This document shows positions 54,922 through 63,958 of a stretch of DNA of 64,000 nt, one piece after another. The stretch is from an uncultured Methanobrevibacter sp. GTDB lineage: Archaea > Methanobacteriota > Methanobacteria > Methanobacteriales > Methanobacteriaceae. The notes beneath the pieces were generated by a model. The model was given only the letters and a program-made list of their open reading frames with translations, had not been told where the DNA came from and did not search any database. The stretch covers positions 1-64,000 of the forward strand of contig CADAOO010000001.1 in NCBI GenBank assembly GCA_902789505.1, read 5' to 3'. The translations under genes were made by a program, and so were the position numbers. Numbering within the stretch: position 1 is the stretch's first letter; every line of letters begins with the position of its first letter.

Positions 54922-56418
54922 TTAAACAATTGTTAAAGCATTTGGTACCTTTTTAAGAACATTTTCTTTAACTGGAATCATTGTTGAGGATGCGATTGAA
55001 AAGTCTGCATTTTTAGCTGCAGTCTTATCGTCTTTTTCCCCAATGACAGTAGCGTTTAACGCATCCTGCAAGTTATCAACAGTATTCTTTAATACCCATT
55101 CATCAACATCGGAAATTATGATTTCATCCGCAAATTTATCCAGTTCATTAGCTATTACCCAGGATATGAATCGTCCGCCGTGCAGTGCAACTGTATTTCC
55201 TTCAGCCAAATTAACAATATCCTCCAAGGTATGTTTTAATTGAATATTCTGATACATTCTAGAATTAACTAATGTTGCCCAATGTGCATCACCGACATGA
55301 TACGCACCAATCTTTCTTGGATATACATAGTCTGGCCCTGCAATTTTAACAGCGGTTGCCAAGGATAACAGGTCATGTTTCTGGACTGGAAGACCCCTGT
55401 TTGGGAATTCTTCATTAATTATTTGAATTATTCTTGGAAGTCCGAATTTGCCTCTTCTTGCGGTTCCAGGTTCATATCCGCACATATATCCATGATGGTT
55501 TTTTGGAAAACCGGTAATCACCATGTTTAAACCAGAACGTAATCCTGCACGGACCTCATGTTCGTAAGCCCCATTTGTTGCAACAACTTTTCCAGGAGAC
55601 AATATCCTTGCAGCGGCAATCGTTTTTGCAAAGCTTTCTGTTGTGTTTTCACATCTATTGAACGGACCTCCCTCAACAACAATAACATCGGCGCCGATTT
55701 CAATGGATTTTTCAAATCCGACGATTACTTCATCATAACCGTCGCCAACAAACATGATGGATTCCAAACCCCTGCCATATTTTTTGGCTAATTGTGCAAT
55801 ATCTTCAGCTTCCCTTAACGGTGCTGCATGACCGTCACCTGTTTGTTCACAAGTGACATTAACTGCAACGGATGAGGATAATTTAACCCATTTCTCCTTG
55901 TCATCCTTTTGTTCCAATTCCTTATCAATTAGACGTTCATGAATTCTTCCGCGCGGACATTCAGTGAATGCAGGACCCTTGTTATAACATTCACCGCCGC
56001 AGCCACTGATATTTTTTGGAAGTCTCATAGCTCCATTTTCTCCGAAATGATCCAAATCAAGGGGAACATCAACGACTTCATGGACTTTTTGCATTACCTC
56101 AAGTCCGGTCATCCCAAATTTTTCCCCAATATCTGAAAATGCATAAGCGCAAATATGGATTGGAGCACCAATCATATCTGATAAACGACAATTTCCCAAT
56201 AAATCCGTTAACTCCAAATCGGATGCACATGTTCCTGCAACAACTTCAGTCAGATCACAGCCTAAAGGAAATCTTTTAAATTGCATTCCAAGTTTCATTG
56301 TTTCTTCCAATGAAAGTTCAGAAATTGCATCAACAACAGATGTCACATCTTTGTCCATTTTTGAAATTTCAATCGCCGCCTCATCATCATGAACAGCATT
56401 TTTTATTAAATCATACAT
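54922..56418 (-). CDS. hcgG: FeGP-cofactor biosynthesis protein HcgG (HmdC)
   Basis: The 498-residue protein matches the HcgG/HmdC family that co-occurs with [Fe]-hydrogenase and is needed to make its iron-guanylylpyridinol cofactor. Blocks include NISGCGGECYNKGPAFTECPRGRIHERLIDKELEQ with conserved cysteines, NVTCEQTGDGHAAPLREAEDI, VVEGGPFNRCENTTESFAKTIAAARIL and VALHGGRFISWVIANELDKF. ATG 56418 follows GGAGAATTTTT. It is divergent from hmd across a 380-bp regulatory region. Confidence 0.9.
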   Translation of the reverse strand: MYDLIKNAVHDDEAAIEISKMDKDVTSVVDAISELSLEETMKLGMQFKRFPLGCDLTEVVAGTCASDLELTDLLGNCRLSDMIGAPIHICAYAFSDIGEKFGMTGLEVMQKVHEVVDVPLDLDHFGENGAMRLPKNISGCGGECYNKGPAFTECPRGRIHERLIDKELEQKDDKEKWVKLSSSVAVNVTCEQTGDGHAAPLREAEDIAQLAKKYGRGLESIMFVGDGYDEVIVGFEKSIEIGADVIVVEGGPFNRCENTTESFAKTIAAARILSPGKVVATNGAYEHEVRAGLRSGLNMVITGFPKNHHGYMCGYEPGTARRGKFGLPRIIQIINEEFPNRGLPVQKHDLLSLATAVKIAGPDYVYPRKIGAYHVGDAHWATLVNSRMYQNIQLKHTLEDIVNLAEGNTVALHGGRFISWVIANELDKFADEIIISDVDEWVLKNTVDNLQDALNATVIGEKDDKTAAKNADFSIASSTMIPVKENVLKKVPNALTIV

Positions 56419-56800
56419 GAAAAATTCTCCAAAATTTAAGTTCAACAATATATTTTTCAGTGAAATCTTGAATAAATATGTTTCGATTTAGGCATGCCTA
56501 AATTAAATTTAAACAAATAGTATTACTAAATAAAAAGTATTACTAATTTCTATAATACAAAAGAAATAGTATTAATAGTATTACTAAAAAAGAAAAATTT
56601 ATAGAAAAAATAATACTAAATAAAGCCCAATGTAAAGATTTAAATAATATTACAATTTAAATAAAATATATTACTACATGGCATAAACTACCATAATTAT
56701 TTAATAATAGCAATTTTAAATACTTCTGCCATGTAGTAAAACTTTTTTAAATTTATACCAAATTTAAAAAAAGTTCATTAAATAATATGGAGACAAAAAA
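56419..56800. promoter_or_regulatory. hcgG-hmd divergent control region with repeated AGTATTACT motifs and a 13-bp inverted repeat
   Basis: AGTATTACTA-type motifs recur at about 56519, 56538 and 56580, with AGTATTAATAGTATTACTA as a double copy. TTACTACATGGCA (56671-56683) is exactly complementary to TGCCATGTAGTAA (56727-56739), 43 nt apart, and ACTTTTTTAAATTT follows the right arm. This could be a leader hairpin or attenuator of hmd, or a pair of operator half-sites. Confidence 0.5.
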
Positions 56801-57842
56801 ATGGTTCTTTCTAAATTAAAAGAAAGATTCAAACAACATGATAGTAAAGGAGACAAAAAAATGAAAGTAGCAATTTTAGGTGCAGGATGTTACAGAACAC
56901 ACGCTGCAAGTGGAATTACCAACTTCTCAAGAGCTTGTGAAGTTTATTGAAATGGGTGCAGAATTATTAGAATTAGCTGGTGTAGACGAAGTAGTCGTAT
57001 CCGACCCAATTTTTGATGGCGACTTTGTAGTAGTAGATGACTTTGATTACGCAGAAGTAATTGCAGCACACAAAGCAGGAAACCCAGAAGAAGTAATGCC
57101 TGCTATCAGAGCAAAAGTTAATGAATTAGCAGAAACTGTACCAAAACCAGCTAAAGGTGCAATTCACTTTACACACCCAGAAGATTTAGGTATGAAATGT
57201 ATTAACGATGATTCCGAAGCAGTAGCAGACGCTGACTGGGTTATGACCTGGTTACCTGAAGGAGGTATGCAACCTGACATCATCAAAAACTTCGCTGATG
57301 ACATTAAAGACGGTGCAATCGTAACCCAAATCGTAACCCATGCATGTACCATCCCAACTCCTGGATTAAACAAAATCTTCGAAGACTTAGGTAAAAATGT
57401 AAACGTAGCTTCCTACCACCCAGGTGCTGTACCTGAAATGAAAGGACAAGTATACATTGCTGAAGGTTTCGCTGACCAAGCTGCAATTGACACCTTAGTT
57501 GATTTAGGTCAAAAAGCAAGAGGATCCGCATTTACATTACCCGCAAACATGGTTGGTCCAGTATGTGACATGTGTTCAGCAGTTACCGCTATTACCTACG
57601 CAGGTCTTTTAGCTTACAGAGACACAGTTACTCAAATTTTAGGCGCTCCTGCTGGATTTGCACAAATGATGGCTAACGAAGCTTTAACTAATGTAACCGC
57701 TTTAATGCAAAATGAAGGTATCGACAAAATGGACGATGCTTTAAACCCAGCTGCATTATTAGGTACTGCTGACTCAATGAACTTCGGTTCATTAGCAGAA
57801 ATCGTACCTACAATACTCGATTACTTAGGTAAAGACGAATAA
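56801..57842 (+). pseudogene. hmd: 5,10-methenyl-H4MPT hydrogenase ([Fe]-hydrogenase) with N-terminal frame break
   Basis: Hmd reduces methenyl-H4MPT with H2 using the FeGP cofactor. From ATG 56861 the frame gives MKVAILGAGCYRTHAASGIT and then NFSRACEVY, and stops at TGA 56948. The rest of Hmd, from EMGAELLELAGVDEVVV to the end at 57842, is in another frame. Known Hmd proteins have about 15-17 residues between RACEV and MGAELL that are missing here, so a short deletion out of frame is likely. The cofactor cysteine region GPVCDMCSAVTAITYAG is intact. An in-frame upstream ATG (56801) shares the same 15-nt context GGAGACAAAAAAATG. Confidence 0.85.
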
Positions 57843-57857
57843 ACACGATAAGTTATA

Positions 57858-57881
57858 ATTGTTGATTTTTATCAACAATTT
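57858..57881 (+). terminator. hmd: Terminator hairpin after hmd
   Basis: AATTGTTGAT (57858-57867) pairs with ATCAACAATT (57872-57881) over a TTTT loop, with flanking AAGTTA/TAACTT able to extend the structure. It separates hmd from the hcg operon. Confidence 0.6.
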
Positions 57882-57972
57882 CTTTAACTTATTTTTTAAT
57901 TGTTAGAGAATAGCCATTAAAAAATAAGTTAATTTTATATTGAGATAAAAAAAATTAAAGTCTGGTGTTAAA

Positions 57973-58971
57973 TTGATTGATGAAATTTTAAATAAAGCAA
58001 AACAAGGACAAGAATTAAGCGATGAGGAATTTTTAGAATTGTTGAATATCGAGAATGATGAAGATTTAGAAAAATTGTTCAAGATAGCTTGCGATATAAG
58101 GGATAATCAGTCAAAAGTAATAAAATTAACATCAACTGTCCATCTTACCAATAAATGCCAAATTCAACCTAGATGCGAATATTGCGGATTTGCAGAAGAA
58201 ACATCCGAAAAGGGATACTATAATGCCTTTTACAAATCTAATGAAGAAATATTGAATGCTGTAAAATCTATTCAAGAGGCGCATATTCCAAGGGTAAGCT
58301 GTTCCGGAGGATACGGCTACAAAGGAAAACAGGCAGTCAATGCATGCAGAATCGTAAAAGGCCAGTCCGATTTGGAAATTCTTGTAAATGTTGGTGGAGA
58401 TTTAACCGAAAAGTCAGTACAGGAATTAGCCGAACTTGGTGCAGATACAATCTGCTGTAATCTAGAAACAATAAACAAAGATGTGTTCTATCAAAGAAAA
58501 CCTGGAGATTCTCTAAATCAAAGAATTCTAACCTGTAAAAGAGTAAGCGATGCAGGTGTCGGATTATCTTCAGGACTGCTTTTAGGTCTTGGCGAAACCA
58601 AAGAAGATAGAATAAAACATCTGCGTTACTTATCCAACTTCAAAACTTTGGAAGAAATTCCAATAATGGGATTTAATCCTTATGAAGGCACACCAATGGA
58701 AAATCATCCGGCATTTCCTCTGAAAGAACAGTTAAAGATGGTTGCAATTACCAGAATAATGTATCCGGAAATAACAATCACAATGCCAACACCTACGGTT
58801 GGTCCGGAAAATGTGGAATTTTCACTCAGGGCAGGTGCAAACAACCTAGCTACCGTAATAGCTGACAACTACCCTCACGAAGTCAAGGGAGTGGGATCTC
58901 CGGAATACGGTAACTATACAGAAGTTGTTAATGTCATTGAAAAATTGGATTTAATACCTCAAACTATTTAA
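57973..58971 (+). CDS. hcgA: FeGP-cofactor radical SAM enzyme HcgA (HmdB)
   Basis: This radical SAM protein is related to BioB/HydE. The cluster motif is the unusual CxxxxxCxxC form (CQIQPRCEYC near residues 60-69), typical of HmdB/HcgA. SCSGGYGYKGKQ, VNVGGDLTEKSVQELAELGADTICCNLETIN and MGFNPYEGTPMENHP follow the barrel order. The start codon is TTG 57973 with GGTGTT upstream. It leads the hcgABCDEF operon and is thought to act early in pyridinol synthesis. Confidence 0.94.
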   Translation: MIDEILNKAKQGQELSDEEFLELLNIENDEDLEKLFKIACDIRDNQSKVIKLTSTVHLTNKCQIQPRCEYCGFAEETSEKGYYNAFYKSNEEILNAVKSIQEAHIPRVSCSGGYGYKGKQAVNACRIVKGQSDLEILVNVGGDLTEKSVQELAELGADTICCNLETINKDVFYQRKPGDSLNQRILTCKRVSDAGVGLSSGLLLGLGETKEDRIKHLRYLSNFKTLEEIPIMGFNPYEGTPMENHPAFPLKEQLKMVAITRIMYPEITITMPTPTVGPENVEFSLRAGANNLATVIADNYPHEVKGVGSPEYGNYTEVVNVIEKLDLIPQTI

Positions 58972-58995
58972 TCACTCTTTTTAAGATATGATACC

Positions 58996-59478
58996 ATGGC
59001 ATTTGAAAAGATGATAAAAAATGCATTTGAAGAATCTAGAAATAACTGTAGATTTGGGGATACGATTGAGGAAATCACAGAAATTCAAGATTATATAAAA
59101 AATGCTGAAAAGATATACATACCCAATAAAAATGGGATAAAAGTTGAAGTCTTAAATAGAGTTTTAAGCGAATACGGGCTTCCTAGTGCCGAAATCCTTC
59201 AAATTAACACTAATACCGCAGATACCAGTCGAATTCCTGCTTTAGCAAAGGCATATATGGCGCTGGATCAAAGTGATGCTGATTTAATAATAGCCCGAGG
59301 GCGTTTAGGAATTCCCGGATCAGGGTCATTGCTTATCTTCATTGACAACAAGGGAAGAATATTGACCGCAGGAACCTCCCCATCACATTTAATTCATAAA
59401 AAGACAATTGAAGAAGCAGTATATAAAGAAGCATCTGAAGCCCTTGAAAAAATTGGTTTCAAAAAAATTGAAGGTTAA
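58996..59478 (+). CDS. hcgB: FeGP-cofactor guanylyltransferase HcgB
   Basis: The 160-residue HcgB (DUF3236) attaches GMP to the pyridinol precursor of the FeGP cofactor. Family features are IARGRLGIPGSGSLLIFIDNKGRILTAGTSPSHLIHK in the C-terminal half. It lies 24 nt after hcgA and 3 nt before hcgC, in the order seen in other hydrogenotrophic methanogens. Confidence 0.93.
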   Translation: MAFEKMIKNAFEESRNNCRFGDTIEEITEIQDYIKNAEKIYIPNKNGIKVEVLNRVLSEYGLPSAEILQINTNTADTSRIPALAKAYMALDQSDADLIIARGRLGIPGSGSLLIFIDNKGRILTAGTSPSHLIHKKTIEEAVYKEASEALEKIGFKKIEG

Positions 59479-59481
59479 AAT

Positions 59482-60267
59482 ATGGATATCGATACCGGAA
59501 TCACGTCTGAAGTGCTTACAATTAAATCTGAAACTAAATTAATTGATATCTTCAATGAAATCATTTCAAAAAAGTCAGAAGCGGTTTTTAACTATATTGA
59601 AACGTTAAATATTTCACCAGATTCTAAAATAATTGTTATTGGGACATATTTTACAGGCGTAGGAATTGTTAAAAAATTAAGTGAAAAATATGAAAATGTT
59701 CTGCTGGTCGATATTTACCCACATTTGGAAGGTCTTTTATATACAGATGTGGGAGGAAAGCTAAAAAATAAAGTTGACTTCTCAAGTAATCTTAATCTAA
59801 TCTACACTGGAGATATTGTAATTGATACTACTGGTTTTGGCGGCATTGATGTTGAGCAATCATCCAAATTTGACATTGAGGGATTTATAATAGAAGACCC
59901 GATAGCTGAAGATAATGATTGCCTTTTAAAGGATAAAAATAACATTTATGAAAGATTAAATGCAGTCAAATCCCCAAATAAGGCAATTTTAAAAACAAAA
60001 GGCATCAATACGAAAACCTCCGGAACAATGACACTGACAATCAGCCTTTTAACAGCCGTTTTAAATAAATGTCTTGAAAAGGAAGGCACTCTCTACAGTG
60101 TCTGTGAAATGGGCTTTTTTGAAGAAGTCATCTTTAAAGAAAAAGATATAGACAAATTTATTGAACTTACTAATGTAAGTGCCCTGAAAGTATCCACAAT
60201 CAGTCCCTTCAATTGTGATGACATCATTAATGAAGAACTGAATAAAATTACATCAAAAATGATTTAA
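59482..60267 (+). CDS. hcgC: FeGP-cofactor pyridinol C3-methyltransferase HcgC
   Basis: The 261-residue HcgC (DUF1188) is a SAM-dependent methyltransferase of the pyridinol ring. The Rossmann-like core KIIVIGTYFTGVGIVKKLSEKYENVLLVDIYPHL and the later DIVIDTTGFGGID and INTKTSGTMTLTISLL blocks are those of the family. It is joined to hcgD without a gap. Confidence 0.92.
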   Translation: MDIDTGITSEVLTIKSETKLIDIFNEIISKKSEAVFNYIETLNISPDSKIIVIGTYFTGVGIVKKLSEKYENVLLVDIYPHLEGLLYTDVGGKLKNKVDFSSNLNLIYTGDIVIDTTGFGGIDVEQSSKFDIEGFIIEDPIAEDNDCLLKDKNNIYERLNAVKSPNKAILKTKGINTKTSGTMTLTISLLTAVLNKCLEKEGTLYSVCEMGFFEEVIFKEKDIDKFIELTNVSALKVSTISPFNCDDIINEELNKITSKMI

Positions 60268-60966
60268 ATGAAACTTAGTGAAATAATTGACTTTTTGGAA
60301 GAGAAAATACCCAAATCTTTGGCTTTGAAAGGAGATAAAATTGGATTTAAAAGAGATTATGATTTAGCGCAAAATATTGAGTTGATTAAAATTTACATGG
60401 ACTTATTGCCTGAAGATGATGATGACAGCAAAAATACTTTAATAATAACCCATCATCCACCATTATTCATTCCGAAAACACCAACTTATACAATACATTC
60501 AAATTGGGATATAATGGATGGTGGAGCAAATGAAGCATTGGCAAAAGCACTGGATTTAGAGGTTATGGGTTATTTTGATGAAAATACCAATATTGGAAGA
60601 GTATGCAAGGCAGATAAAAAATTCATTGAGCTGAAAAATAATATTTTAATGAATTTCAACAATGTGAGAATCGTAAATAACTTAAATGATGAGAAGATAA
60701 TAAAAAAAATTGGAATAATATCCGGTTTTGGTCTTAAAAATCCTGATTATATTCATTTGGCAAAAACAAAAGATTTGAACATATTAATTTCCGGAGATTT
60801 AACTCAGGAAACAGCAATTCTTGCTGAAAATTTAGGAATTACATTAATCGACTTGACTCATCACGAAAGCGAAGTTCCAGGATTGTATGCTCTTAGAGAC
60901 ATCATAAAAGAACTTGATGTTGATATTGAAGTTTTCGATAAAAAACCTATTGATGTGATAAAATGA
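60268..60966 (+). CDS. hcgD: FeGP-cofactor protein HcgD (NIF3-like)
   Basis: HcgD belongs to the NIF3 family with a dinuclear metal site and probably delivers iron. Metal-binding residues are in LIITHHPPLFIP, NALD-like GANEALAKALDLEVMGYFDE and TLIDLTHHESEVPG. ATG 60268 follows directly on the hcgC stop, and its last codons overlap hcgE (ATGA). It has 232 residues, shorter than bacterial NIF3. Confidence 0.92.
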   Translation: MKLSEIIDFLEEKIPKSLALKGDKIGFKRDYDLAQNIELIKIYMDLLPEDDDDSKNTLIITHHPPLFIPKTPTYTIHSNWDIMDGGANEALAKALDLEVMGYFDENTNIGRVCKADKKFIELKNNILMNFNNVRIVNNLNDEKIIKKIGIISGFGLKNPDYIHLAKTKDLNILISGDLTQETAILAENLGITLIDLTHHESEVPGLYALRDIIKELDVDIEVFDKKPIDVIK

Positions 60967-61613
60967 CAAATGATGAAATTAAAAAAATGGAAGACAGACA
61001 AGTTCCTCACGGAAGAATTGATTTAATCGGATGCGGAAGATTAGGTTTGAGAATTGGAATAAACCTGATGCAAGTTCACAGAGGAGGGCCAAAAACAATA
61101 GGCGCTTTTGACGGTCAAAAAGTTGATGGCGGTGATGTGATTTTCACACTCCTTGGAGCTGAAATAGGTCAAAACAAACCTGATTTCATAAAACAGCTAT
61201 GTACCCACAAAAAAGAATTCAGAGAAGTTTTAAGCTATCCCGAATATATTACGGATGAAAATCTTGATTCAATCAAAGGAGACGTTGTAATCATTGTCAT
61301 TGCCGGGGGCAATACCATACCTACTGCAGCCAAAATAATAAAGCATGCTCATGAAAGGGGCGCAAAAACCATTGGAACTGCAGGAATATTCGGATATGGA
61401 AATGAGAATATCGAAATCAAAGACATTTCAGAATATGATGATACCAATCCCGCTGTTGAAGAATTAAGAAAAGAAGGAATAAGTGAAAATCATTTAATTT
61501 TAACAACAAACAAGTTAATCAGAGACAATGAACCTGTAACACCTTATACATTGGATGAAGTTGCAAAAATCATTACACTGAATGCATTAAAGTTATTGGA
61601 TGATAAAATATGA
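60963..61613 (+). CDS. hcgE: FeGP-cofactor adenylating enzyme HcgE (E1-like)
   Basis: HcgE is a ThiF/E1-like protein that activates the pyridinol carboxylate with ATP, for HcgF. The nucleotide loop is HGRIDLIGCGRLGLRIGINLMQ near residues 16-37, and GAFDGQKVDGGDVIFTLLGAEIGQNK follows. The 216-residue length matches family members. It overlaps both neighbours by 4 nt. Confidence 0.92.
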   Translation: MTNDEIKKMEDRQVPHGRIDLIGCGRLGLRIGINLMQVHRGGPKTIGAFDGQKVDGGDVIFTLLGAEIGQNKPDFIKQLCTHKKEFREVLSYPEYITDENLDSIKGDVVIIVIAGGNTIPTAAKIIKHAHERGAKTIGTAGIFGYGNENIEIKDISEYDDTNPAVEELRKEGISENHLILTTNKLIRDNEPVTPYTLDEVAKIITLNALKLLDDKI

Positions 61614-62173
61614 TCAAGATAGCAACAGCAGAATGCTTCACGCAAGGCAAAATCGGAAGGGAATTGCACGCATTGGCTCAAAATTATGAAGGGAATTTTG
61701 GAAATGAACATATTGAAAACCTCAAAGAATATGGCGATTATGATTATAATGAACTTAGCGTAACCTGCAGCTTATTCATTCCAACAATTGAAGCTATGGA
61801 AAAGGTATTGAACGTTAAAAACCCTCCGAAGCCCAATAAGCTAATTAAAGGCATCAAGGTTTATGATGAAAATGGGGATAAAACCGTAAGTAAAATTATG
61901 GCAGAAGCTGTAAAAAAATTAAGTGATTGCGATATAGCAATTGGAACAACAGCAGGCATCGGGCGTGGCGGAATATGCATAATAACAGATGATTATGAAA
62001 TTACAACAACAACCGATGTTTATGCTGACTTATGTGAAAATAACAGTGAAAAATTATTTCAACGTTGCAAAAACGGAATTGAAAAAACATTAGAAATAAT
62101 GTTGCTTCTTCTTAATAATGATTTAGACCAAATAAAATCCTTTGAAAATGTAGAAATTATCCGCAATCTGTAA
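61610..62173 (+). CDS. hcgF: FeGP-cofactor protein HcgF (UPF0254)
   Basis: HcgF binds the pyridinol as a thioester on a conserved cysteine near its N-terminus (AECFTQGKIGRELHALAQNYEGNFG). IGTTAGIGRGGICIITDDYEITTTTDVYADL is the second family block. The 187-residue protein ends the hcgA-F operon. All seven hcg genes, with hcgG, are present and look complete. Confidence 0.92.
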   Translation: MIKIATAECFTQGKIGRELHALAQNYEGNFGNEHIENLKEYGDYDYNELSVTCSLFIPTIEAMEKVLNVKNPPKPNKLIKGIKVYDENGDKTVSKIMAEAVKKLSDCDIAIGTTAGIGRGGICIITDDYEITTTTDVYADLCENNSEKLFQRCKNGIEKTLEIMLLLLNNDLDQIKSFENVEIIRNL

Positions 62174-62377
62174 AATAATTTTTACGCCATCTCTCTTCGC
62201 CTGAAAACTATAATTACTGTTCTTATTTAAAAATAGTTTTATAATTAAATGCACATATCAATCTTTTTTTAATTTATTCACTTATTTTAATCTAAATTTT
62301 GAATAAAATTACAAAAATATTTATTTAACTCAAAACATATTTTAACAAAATATCATTTACTACTGAGAGATGATAAT

Positions 62378-62578
62378 ATGATTGATAAAGATACAAATTA
62401 TAATAAATACTTTTTAAGATTAGTTAAAGATTTTGACGAATCCACAATACTTAATCCTAATTTAAATGGGGTTAATAAACCTGAATTAAATAAAAATGAA
62501 TTCAAAATAAAAAAAGACAGCATTGAAGAATTTTGCAAAGAGAATTCAATTGACGAAAATGTACTCTGGCAAAGTTGA
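62378..62578 (+). CDS. Small hypothetical protein (66 aa), next to an insertion sequence
   Basis: ATG 62378 is preceded by GAGAGATGATAAT, a fair ribosome site. The product is highly charged (FKIKKDSIEEFCKENSIDENVLWQS) with no recognised family. Its stop is 6 nt from the end of the decayed transposase gene. The gene could therefore be intact or cut short by the insertion. Confidence 0.5.
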   Translation: MIDKDTNYNKYFLRLVKDFDESTILNPNLNGVNKPELNKNEFKIKKDSIEEFCKENSIDENVLWQS

Positions 62579-62583
62579 AAATT

Positions 62584-63958
62584 TTATGGGTTGAGGTATT
62601 TTGTGAGTAGGTTCTGCCAGAGATTGTTTGTTTGGATTTCTATTTCCTGTTGGAATATAACTTCTTCGTACCATTTTATTTCATTTAAGTCTAAAAACAT
62701 GTCAATGCCTTGTGAGGTTATGAATCTTCCTTTATAGTATTCTTCCATTGTGTATTTGTAAAATCCTTCTATCAAATTGTTTGTTTTTGGGATTTTAGTA
62801 TTTTCCATGTAATTAAATAGTTTGTCTTTGTCTTTTTCGAAATTTTCTAAGTAATTGCTAATATCTTTGGGTAAATATTGTCTTCTGTTGTATAATGTGT
62901 TGAATTTTCTATTTTACTGTGATATTGAGTCTGTTTGGAATATTTCTGAGATTTTTGTGCTGCATTCTTCATATAACTTATGTTGTTGTTTTAGTTTTTT
63001 GATGTCTTTTCTGTATTTTTTGTTTTTGTTGTTGGATTCTTTTATTTTGTTTAAGGACGTGTTTCTTTTTTTATCCTTTTTTGAAGGCCTTCCGATTTGT
63101 CCTTTTCCTTTTAATTTTTCTTTGTTTTATTCTTTCGGTATTTTTTGTTTTTAAATATTCTAAAGTGCCTTGTTTTCTTTTGATTTTGCGTTGTTGTTTC
63201 CAGGTGAATGTTCTTTGGTTCATTATTTTGTGGAAAACGCATAAGTGTTGTTCGACTCCTAATTCTTTTAATATGTTGGGATATGCATTGTCTCCGTCTG
63301 TTACGATTACTTCTTTTTTTAAATCAGGTAATAATAATGGATGTCTGGGATTGGGTGTTGTGGGGTCGCTGTAGACTGATAGATCTTTTAGTGAATATTT
63401 GATGAATATTTTTATAAAATCAGAAGTGAATTCTTCATTTGGTATTTTTAAGTCATTGATTATAACACGAGTATTTGCATCCATTAAAGATAATCGTGTG
63501 TATTTTTGATTTTTATTTCCTATGAACTCTTCAACGTAGCAGTACACTCCAGAACATTCTAGTTTTGTTTTATTTAATAGATTTAGAATGCCTTTCCATT
63601 TTGCTTGTGAATATTGTGAATATTTATTCTTTTTGTGTAAATAAACAGTTGATCTGTGTATTTTTAATTTCCATTGTTTTTGTAAGAGTTTGGCTTTATT
63701 TTTATATGATGTGTGTTCTATTGAATCAATATTGAGTATTAAATCCATTATGTAGGTAGTGTAGTTGCAATGTCTCTCAACAATGCCATTTAAAGGTGTT
63801 GTTAGTGTTTTTCCACATTCACAGCATTTGTATCTTTGTTTATAAATTGGAAAGATCTTATTCATCTTCCAGAGCTTAATTTCATGTTTATGAAGCTTTC
63901 CACCACAAGGACAAGTCCTATCAGCCATATCATAGATAATTTTAACTTCTCGGGGCAT
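62584..63958 (-). mobile_element. Decayed transposase gene of an insertion sequence
   Basis: Translation from 63958 gives an N-terminal zinc-binding domain (TCPCGGKLH...YKCCECGKT), HRSTVYLHKK, and a DDE-like core (YCYVEEFIGNKNQKYTRLSLMDANTRV, VIVTDGDNAYPNILKELGVEQHLCVFH). The frame shifts in an A-run on the coding strand (63115-63119), after which KLKGKGQIGRPSKKDKKRN follows. A TAA then interrupts after FQTDSISQ, and the same frame goes on to NNLWQNLLTKYLNP at 62584. With at least one indel and one stop it is non-functional. The family is uncertain (ISM1/ISLre2-like at best). The right end is beyond the window. Confidence 0.8.
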
